Origin: Gordionus sp. m RMFG-2023
Taxonomy: Eukaryota > Nematomorpha > Gordioida > Chordodea > Parachordodidae
Assembly: GCF_954871325.1 (NCBI RefSeq)
Contig: NC_088777.1
Coordinates: 43,811,366 to 43,875,365, forward strand
Direction of reading: 5' to 3'
Length of the DNA: 64,000 nucleotides
Shown: one piece after another, positions 56,701 to 64,000 of the stretch
Numbering within the stretch: position 1 is the first letter of the stretch
Layout: every line of letters starts with the position of its first letter
Notes under the pieces: generated by a model
What the model saw: only the letters and a program-made list of their open reading frames with translations
What the model was told of the DNA's origin: nothing
Databases searched by the model: none
Position numbers and translations under genes: made by a program

Positions 56701-59700
56701 ACTTTTTTAAAAATGTTTTAGATGAGTCAATTAAAAATTATTGGCCGATACCCGATATAAATCGATTGATTGGTTATTTTCAAAAAATGGCGCATCCCTA
56801 AAAATATTTTTTAAAAAAATACCTTCGCCTTCGTTCAAAACTTTTTGATCTCCGAAAGCCTCCGGTAATAATTTGGCGTAATGATGGTTAGGGTCTTGAT
56901 CAAATTTGATCGTATCAAAGTAAACGGATCCGTTAGAAACGTATCTATATATTATAAAAGATAAATCTTAAATTTTTATGTACTATATTATACAATGATA
57001 TTAATATTACTATAGACTAACGATTGTTTCATTAAAATGTGTTTGAACGTTACATAAGGATCAGCTGCAGATGCCATATGGTGGTATGCAAGGTGGGTAT
57101 TTTGGGAGATTATTTAAATATTACTAAATTCGGGTGCAGGGAATGGTGTCGGAGCACGTGAGTTAAAAAGTTCCATATAATGAATACTCCATATAGTTAG
57201 AAGAGACAATAGTGTTGTCACAGAGACGTAATTTGGAAAATAATTTTAAAAGATTTTAGTAACTTGGATGCCTTTTAAGATATCTTAATTATCGTTGGTT
57301 ATTTTAGATTTTATCTGCTGTTAAGGAAGATAGCGTCTTATATCATTTCTGATAAAAATGACTCCTTTTCAATTCTAATTAGATCTTCCTAATTTCTTTT
57401 ATAAAGTGGTTGTTTAGCCTTCCTCTGGTTTTAAAGGGAAATCATTCAGGATTTATTTTAAAATACGGAATTGAAAATTAGGTCGATTCGATCAGCGAAG
57501 TCTTTATATTATGCTATCGGTCATTAGAATTTTCATTTAAAATTTAGTTATTTTATTAGAGATATTCTCTTACATTTAACAAATTTATTTTTATTAGGAC
57601 TAGAGTTTAAAGATTTGATTATTTTTGATATATAAATAAATATTTTTTTACTGTTATATTTAAAAAAATATATATTTGCGATTTTTTGATGTATATATTA
57701 ATTTTTTATGTGGATTATTCTTTACTAAATTATATATTTTTTAATTTGAAGAAGTTGGGCTGCATTCATAGTGGAGACGGGATCCAATTTTACGTCAAAA
57801 TACTGATATGACGGCGTCCGACAAGGCTTTCATAATGAATTTTTTTAACGTTTCGGTTTTGACAGATTAAACATTATTTTATTTAAATGAACAAACATTC
57901 TTTAGTTAATTATTTAAGAAAGTAAAAAATATAGTTACTTCGAAAAGAAGAAATGAGGGAGCGCATTTTACTTTGCTACCCAAATTACTTAAAAATAATA
58001 AAGTTCTATAATTATATGCGTATGAAAAATGTGAGTATATTTTTAAATATAGTATTTTTATAATTCCACTATAAAAAATAGGAAGAGTTTTATTACATAT
58101 TGGATCTTATAAAACTTAAAATTACAAAAATAAAAACAAATTTTATTAAGACTAATTACTTCAGATGAAAAGTTGCTGAGGTAGATAATCATAGCTTTTT
58201 CGTAACTAGTTTATGTTGTAATTTGCATTTTTTTTTATTTTTGGTTGAAATGTCAATCATTTTAACTTGATTTTTTTTATCGTTTTTTTTAAAAATGATT
58301 TTTAATGATCATTAATTTTTTTATATTAAAATTTATAAAACCATTTTTTTTGATTATTAATTTTATGCGCAAATTTATAAAAGACCATTCTTTAATGATC
58401 AATTTTTGTTATTAAATTTTGAAAATTTAATTTTATAAGAAAAAAATAAATGCAATTTGTTTTGATAATTTTGTGTTTAAGAAAGTTATATATATTGATC
58501 ATTGTAAGTCTTATATTGTTCGTAGGTTCGTGATTTTTGTAAGTTCCCTCATTTTCGGGTTATTTAGATTTTTGATTTTCGGTAAGTTTTTTAATTATTT
58601 TGGATCTTGGCTAGCGTTTTCTGCTTTATTTTGATAGGTTATATCTTATTTATAAATATATATAAAAATATTAAAACTAGATTTATATACTTATTTCTCA
58701 AAATCAGCTTATTATATATATATATATTAAAATAATTTTAAATTTTATAATTAATATTGAGATCTAACCCTAATATTTATACTAATAAAAGTTAATTTCG
58801 GGCCAGGCTGGGCTTGAAAAATTAACACGATGCAGATTACTAGTAGAAACAACCAAAGCTTTATGGGATATTATACAACCCACCCATTGGAGATGTTTAA
58901 GTAAATTGCTCAAGGCTTTGATGAGATTTAGAACTTCCCAAACTGTATAGGTTGTAATTTTAATAAAATCAAGCAAAAGATAAATATTTTTTTATTTTAT
59001 TATTTCTTACTATATTAGGCTGAGTTCATAGTGGAGACGGATCCGTTTTTTTACACCCGTTCCGTTAAAGGTCAATATCATTAAAAATGATATAAATGTT
59101 CATAGTGTGTCCGTTTCGATACCTTCCGTCTTAAAAAGAGATCCGGCAAATTTTAAAGTCAAAACATTTTGAATTTTTGATCCGGCATATATTTAAAAAT
59201 CGTTAAAACAACATATAACATTTACTAAAATGGAAATTAATATAATGAATTTAATAGATAGTGGAGGATGTAAATATATATGATAAAATGGATGATGATT
59301 ATAAAAATTCAAACAAGAAAGCACAATTTTGCAAAAATCTAGGTTTGCAGTTTGGTCAAACAGGTATTAAAACTTGATAAAATATAACATAGATTTTTTT
59401 AAATAAATTATATTTTACTATTCCATTTGTCATCCTTTTTCTATCTTCTAGTTCTTGGTAAAAATAATTGAATAGGATTTTATTTTAATTCTAATATTAT
59501 AGTTTATTGACGGTTTAATAAAAATCACCCTAAAAATATTAATGCTATATATTGTTATGTTTTATTCTCATGTAATTTAGAAAAATAGATTAAGCTTAAC
59601 ATTTTTTCTGAAATTTGATAATCAATATCTTTCAATAATCATTTAATGGAGCAAACAATGTGATCAATTACCTCTATTATAAATTTTTTAGGTGATGATT

Positions 59701-61546
59701 TAAAGACAAAATGGAATAATCTTAGAGATTATCAAAATAAAGATGATAAAAAACAATGGATAATCCTAGTGCTTCAGCAGGGCCATATTATGAATCTTTA
59801 TCATTTTTAAACAAAACGTTAACACCTCGTTTATAAAAATCCAATTTAACTATCAAATTCCACTCCATTATGTGATATCACTTCAGATGAAAATATAGGT
59901 ACAGATAAAAATCTACCAACAACCTCAGATAAAAAAAGAAATTTTTTTTTTAAAGAAATATTAAAAAAATAGTAATTGAGGAAAATAAAAAAAAAGTATC
60001 CTCTTTTGAAAAATTCATAGGTGATGAAACATATCTCTACCCTCAGACCATATAGATAAAGTGAAAATGAATATTATACAAATTATTTTTTTGTATGAAA
60101 GTCAATTAAAAAAATTATATATTTATCTTTCATATATTCTTATTTTTAATAAATTTATTTTAATTGTCAAACATATTATAAATTATATATTACAAAATAG
60201 TGAATAAATGAATATTAGTTTAAAATATTATTTTGCCATGGCAAGATAACAATATTATTAAAATAATTACAAAATAAATTTCTAATATTTTTATTCTGAT
60301 CAGAAGTATTTTTAATACTCTGTTGGTTCCATAAAGGAAGATCTGAATCCCCAAATTCAAAATTTGTTATATTTAGTATTTCTTTGGTTAAAATGATATT
60401 ATGTAAAATACAACATGCTTTATTTATGTCTTTAAAAACAGGTAAACTAACTTCTACCTCATTTAATAAAAATCTCCATTTTGAGGTTAAAATCCCAAAA
60501 CTACACTCTACTATTCTCCTTGCCCGATTGTATCTGATCCTTTCGATATTTTCATTTTTTGGACCAATCATTATATGGCACTATATAAATGACAAACTCA
60601 GGCACATCACCTGCAAGCTAATCAGAGCCTTGAAAATAACCACTATGATAAATGTCATGTAATATACTCGCAGGCCATATAAATGCCTACAGCTGATTTC
60701 TATGTATGTACGCTTTTAATAAATGAATAGTCAACAAAGGTTAGTAAACAATGAGTATATAATTACGCGTATCCGTTTTGAATTATTTGGGTGATGAAAT
60801 TTACTATTTCGGGAATGTATTCGGTAACACGAGTGAGTGCGTTTGGAATTAGTATCTGTTTCATAATTAAGTATGATTGTTAATTAAATTCACATAAATC
60901 CTTTTAAGTTAATGAAGAGAGCAACGAAAGGAAATCTTTCATATTTAAGAAAAAAAAAGAAATGAAGGAAAGAAGAAAAAAAATATAACAATATTAATGA
61001 TAAAAAAAGGAAGATAAACAATCAATCAATTTTTACATTTAGATTTTTCATATCATCGTGAAATTCTTTTTCCCAAACACGAGGTAAATCGAAATAAATG
61101 GAGTCGTCATTTATATTATATTTATGCTGAATATCTAACCAATCCGATAAGACGTCGGATATTTGATTCAAAAAATTCTATATTTGTATCAATGAATAAA
61201 TAATATAAAAAATTTTATGGAAGACCAAAAAAAACAACCTCTTTTTCCAGTTCAATATTCTCGGTTTTAATATTTGAATTTACCATGTGGCGCAATCTTT
61301 CTATACCATCGTTCACTTTTTTTATTATAATATTTTCCAATGTTTTAGCATCGGGATTTGTATCTTTCTTCATTTTGACCGAAAAAAACTATTTTTTTAA
61401 GAAAAAAATAAATAAAATGTGAATTTGAAAATATTTATAAAAATAACTTCCAAAGCTATTATCGCGTCCTGAAATATTTGATCTAAGGTATGATTTTCTT
61501 CGACATATTTTTTGAAACGATACTTTTGTCTGGCGCGTTTAATAAT
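50780..61546 (-). CDS. CARS1: Cysteine--tRNA ligase, cytosolic (3' part; 5' exons outside the window)
   Basis: Class I aminoacyl-tRNA synthetase charging tRNA-Cys. 17 minus-strand exons join in phase (640 codons with stop), in transcript order: 61448-61546, 61239-61388, 61037-61177, 60767-60855, 56823-56944, 56570-56682, 56314-56442, 55848-56081, 55441-55538, 55338-55378, 55134-55279, 54716-54787, 54579-54660, 51823-51900, 51659-51771, 50953-51036, 50780-50908. The first exon seen starts [17 protein letters not shown], which in the family follows NITDIDDK. The N-terminal part with the HIGH motif, roughly the first 110-130 residues, is not between 61547 and 64000 and must lie further right. 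Seen here are [20 protein letters not shown] and [12 protein letters not shown] (zinc-site Cys, His and Glu), [18 protein letters not shown] with the KMSKS loop, the [20 protein letters not shown] segment, a helical anticodon-binding region, and the animal-type C-terminal extension ([30 protein letters not shown]). No break is seen in the visible part. The intron between 56944 and 60767 holds a Harbinger relic. Confidence 0.95.
53745..53815 (+). other. tRNA-like sequence, probably a SINE head or tRNA relic
   Basis: CACTTAGAGGGTACAGACTT resembles a Pol III A-box region. Some 40 bases later AAGTTCGATCCCCGG resembles a B box, as in tRNA genes and tRNA-derived SINEs. The acceptor stem does not close convincingly. 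It lies in a CysRS intron, antisense to the gene. Confidence 0.4.
54376..54509. mobile_element. Small palindromic MITE, 134 bp
   Basis: The ends AGAGACCTGCA and TGCAGGTCTCT are perfect 11-bp inverted repeats. Inner words GCCCGGCACGG and GCCCGGCTCG...CCGGGTTT extend the symmetry. The centre ATGACGATTTAAAATAT is shared with 38110-38310. Similar end words occur at 13719 and, inverted, at 42455-42463 (TGCAGATCTCT). No clear target duplication is visible. Confidence 0.7.
57767..57800. repeat. Isolated Harbinger-type terminal repeat
   Basis: GGGCTGCATTCATAGTGGAG followed by ACGGGATCC matches the terminus at 59018 closely. No matching inverted partner was found nearby, so this is a lone end or a badly decayed MITE. 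It lies in the same CysRS intron as the Harbinger transposon. Confidence 0.55.
59695..59850 (+). pseudogene. MADF/Myb-like accessory gene remnant of the Harbinger element
   Basis: The plus-strand words [15 protein letters not shown], then in another frame [20 protein letters not shown], match the pattern of MADF-type DNA-binding proteins of Harbinger elements (KWxxLRDxY ... SxWxYYxxLxFL). At least one frame change separates the two parts. Upstream text at 59280-59340 may be an earlier part of the same gene. Confidence 0.55.
60215..60640 (-). pseudogene. Harbinger DDE transposase C-terminal remnant
   Basis: The minus-strand frame ending at 60215 contains [20 protein letters not shown] followed by [14 protein letters not shown], the signature of the C-terminal part of DDE_Tnp_4 transposases (the Glu in RRIVECSFG matches the third catalytic acidic residue). 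Just upstream in another frame is [14 protein letters not shown], resembling the GDxAFPLxxYLLxPY segment. A frame change therefore lies near 60550-60580. The N-terminal half is not recognisable. Confidence 0.8.
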
Positions 61547-61618
61547 CTTTAAAAAAATGAAGCGTAAATGTCAACAATTCCTACAATAATTAATTTAGAG
61601 TGCATAATTATTAAAAGG

Positions 61619-61838
61619 TAGAGTTGTTAAACAGCTGGATAAAGAGCCGTTTTTAAAAATGGCGAACTAAATATTTTATTCAGAAAAATATTACGCAAGC
61701 ATGGAGTTTTTGGTCATAGACATAAAGGTTAAGACTTCTATTAGCGAAATCTCGAGATTTAGGCAACATTTTTCTGGCCATAATATCGATTTAGCCGTTT
61801 TTAAAAATCGACTCAAATCGAGTCGTTTAACAACACTA
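61619..61838. mobile_element. hAT-type foldback MITE, copy 4 (220 bp)
   Basis: The ends TAGAGTTGTTAAACAGCTGG and GAGTCGTTTAACAACACTA are inverted repeats. Inner arms include GAGCCGTTTTTAAAAATGG and GCCGTTTTTAAAAATCG. It shares the layout and words of the three copies in myosin intron 14. Flanking octamers do not match clearly. It lies just upstream of the first visible CysRS exon, probably inside the next CysRS intron. Confidence 0.75.
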
Positions 61839-64000
61839 GTTATAACAAGTCTAAAATCGAGCGTTAAAATATCGGTACTTAAAATTTAGTTATTTGGAAT
61901 GTTTGCAGTTTATAACTATAAAGTCTGCTTGCTAGGATTCCGAATAATTTGCATATTTAAATTTCAAATTTATAAACTGTAATATTTGTAATGATTACCA
62001 TACGCTCAATTTCCGACTTCTAGAACGCTCTGGCATGGTCGTCATACAAAAATAAATTTTTTAAAAAAAACAAGTGACCAGACAAAATTTCCTAAACATT
62101 ATAATTAAATTAAGGCCTAATATCAGCTTGGGTTAGTCTATATCGTAGTGAGTATTATAATCTTCTATATGCACCTTTTTTAATTCCTATATTCACAATA
62201 AAAATGTTAAAATATAGGGGAAACCAGGGCTAGTTGGTACAAGGAGCTTGTCGGTTTAGCTTTTAAAACTAATAACGATTATTTGTTAAAATTTTATTCT
62301 AAAATAAAATTCTATGATATCCATATTTGGGGAAGAAAATAATTTATATTATTTAACTTCAAAATTTTATGACATGTTTTTGGCTTGAAAATTACAATAT
62401 TATCACTTTACATTATTTGGTTGTATTAAAAAATTAAAAGTTTAAACATGACAAAAATGGACAATAAAAACTCTATTTTGATATTTAGGAAGGTTTCAGA
62501 TTGATATGTAAGGCTTTAATATATGTTAAGATTATATTTGTGATATTACCACCATTGGGGTTAGTAGAATCGTGGCTTGTCGGCCCAATCAATCAATTTT
62601 AATATTATTATATGGTACTCGAATATATAAAAATTTCAAAGGAAAATTTCACCATAAAGAGGATTATGAAGAAGCAATAAAATTGTATAAAAATGATATC
62701 TCAAGAAAAGTGAAATCTATTACAGGTCAAAATATAATATTTTATAAATTTATTAATGTAATTTTTCATAATATATTTTAATTTCAATATGATATCAGAC
62801 CTAAATAAATATCTTGAATCTTCATATATATGCGATTGACATATTATTTGTTTACATTCAAATTATATTTAATTAATCAATATGAACACCTATTTACCCT
62901 ATATAGATATTAGCCTGATAATAACATCAATTATTTAAAATGAATTATATCTAGCAAACAAAGATTTATATATATCTAAATTGACAATATAATATGATTC
63001 AAATTATTACATAGAGGATATTTATTTTGGCCTGAAAATAAGATTCAAATATTGTTATATATTTAAATATAGAATTAGATAAATTTTGAGTGAATTTATT
63101 ATGAGGTATACCTACTACAAATTTTTAAGACATTATAAAAAATATGTCTAGACAGTAAAAAAAGTATTTGATGATGAGGAAAATAAATAGGTTGAATATC
63201 TAATTTCATGAAGTAAAAATTTTTTATGGTATCTGTTAAAAAGGTATTAAAAAATTATAGCTAAGATTTTTACCTTATCCCCATTCAAGAAGCAGCTTTT
63301 ATTAAAATAGCAGAATAAAAAATCAAAAAAATATTAATAAAAGATGTTTGTATTATAAATAATCAGGGCTATAAAATTTTCACGATTTTGAAGATTGGTT
63401 TCAATGTAGTGTGTAAAGGCTGAGCTCATGGATTTTGTGTCAAAAAATGCTATTTTATTTGTTATAATTGTAAATAATATAATATAAATAAAGCATATAT
63501 GAAAATCTGAAGAAAATTATTCTGTGTCTCACAGGAAGCCTAATTAGCCATTTGATTCGACAAGCCTTATTTATGATCCGATATTCAGGGGTTTGGGGCT
63601 ATAAGGATCAAAAAATTACTTTTACTAATCTTATTTTGGACAAATTATCAAATATTTATAAAATATAACAGTGTATATTTATTTATATATAAGTGCTTAT
63701 AAGGTTTCGATTGATATTTTTCAAGATCTTATACGATCATTATATTCGGAGCTCTGATGATTTTGACAAAAATTGTGCCGACTCTGGCCTCCCCTAATAG
63801 AGAATGATCCTTTTATTTGTATTATTACATTGTGATCTCCTATTAAAAATACATGAAATATATATTTTTTTAAAATTCTCTCGTCAACAATTTTTAAAAA
63901 AAAATGGATATAGAATATTATAATACTCAGTTGACGATATATTGTTTTAAAAACCCAATTTAGCCCTAAAATTTGATAAAACTACATACTTAATTCAAGA
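61839..64000. other. No gene recognised; probably a CysRS intron
   Basis: The missing 5' exons of CysRS must lie to the right, so this stretch is probably intronic. I searched the minus strand for the HIGH-motif exon and the NITDIDDK segment and did not find them. An open plus-strand frame at 62572-62781 contains FHHKEDYEEAIKLYKNDISR, which loosely resembles a psq/pogo-type helix-turn-helix, but this is too weak to call. Confidence 0.5.

Larger units (their letters stand above)
59018..60660. mobile_element. Decayed PIF/Harbinger transposon
   Basis: The left end, GGCTGAGTTCATAGTGGAG then ACGGATCCG, follows a TTA that could be the TWA target site. The right end is uncertain: CCACTATGATAAATG at about 60642-60656 is the best inverted match. 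Between them lie a plus-strand MADF/Myb-like frame (about 59680-59850) and a minus-strand DDE transposase fragment (60215-60640). Two genes in opposite orientation is the usual Harbinger plan. Stops and frame changes in both show it is inactive. It lies in the CysRS intron between 56944 and 60767. Confidence 0.7.

Noticed and set aside
56571-56801. Plus-strand open frame opposite CysRS
   Set aside because: It is the antisense shadow of the exon encoding [18 protein letters not shown] and its adjoining intron.
62572-62781. Open frame with FHHKEDYEEAIKLYKNDISR, resembling a psq/pogo-type helix-turn-helix
   Set aside because: The match is short, no DDE domain follows, and no terminal repeats could be paired. 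Kept only as a remark.
1-64000. CRISPR array, operon, riboswitch or other prokaryote-type system
   Set aside because: The sequence is eukaryotic with introns. The only regular short-unit array (7969-8515) has no unique spacers and belongs to an LTR element.

Overview
The window is eukaryotic nuclear DNA, strongly AT-rich, with spliceosomal GT-AG introns and dense transposon debris. It holds three host protein genes: ribosomal protein uL3/RPL3 (+, complete, 10 exons), a class I unconventional myosin (+, 29 exons over about 28 kb), and the 3' part of cytosolic cysteinyl-tRNA synthetase (-, 17 exons seen; the 5' exons with the HIGH motif lie beyond the right edge). An animal-type RPL3 of exactly 403 residues, a Myo1d/g-like motor and an animal-type CysRS, together with hAT, PIF/Harbinger, Ty3/gypsy and LINE relics, suggest an animal or close relative. 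Strong AT bias and many introns of 40-60 bp next to transposon-filled ones would fit a parasite such as a myxozoan, but that is a guess.

Layout. 1-11.7 kb: no host gene; a diverged GC-richer repeat (1.9-2.9 kb), small hAT-type MITEs (3.0-4.7 kb) and a short LTR element with two LTRs and target duplications (6.5-9.0 kb). 11.7-13.5 kb: RPL3. 13.5-21.3 kb: a four-unit tandem repeat, an internally deleted hAT transposon with perfect 8-bp target duplications (15.5-17.0 kb) and a Ty3/gypsy pol fossil on the minus strand (18.3-20.0 kb). 21.3-49.7 kb: the myosin gene, whose large introns hold a 1.6-kb foldback element, gypsy and hAT relics, a cluster of three hAT-type MITEs inside a larger inverted repeat, a Harbinger-type MITE, tRNA-like sequence, and a hAT-ended element containing a LINE 3' fragment. 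49.7-50.8 kb: convergent intergenic space with a duplicated segment. 50.8-61.5 kb: CysRS, with a decayed Harbinger transposon in one intron. 61.5-64 kb: one more MITE, no recognised gene.

The most unusual feature is the myosin tail. In one consistent reading frame, with every exon phase matching, the motor/IQ part runs into a tail of roughly 540 residues rich in Lys, Pro, Glu and Asp. It includes an exon with three 8-residue repeats (KDPPKEIK) and a 20-nt microexon. I found no prokaryote-type system, CRISPR array or antiviral cluster. All coordinates were worked out by hand from the sequence; exon joins rest on reading frame, GT-AG borders and family alignment from memory, not on transcripts.
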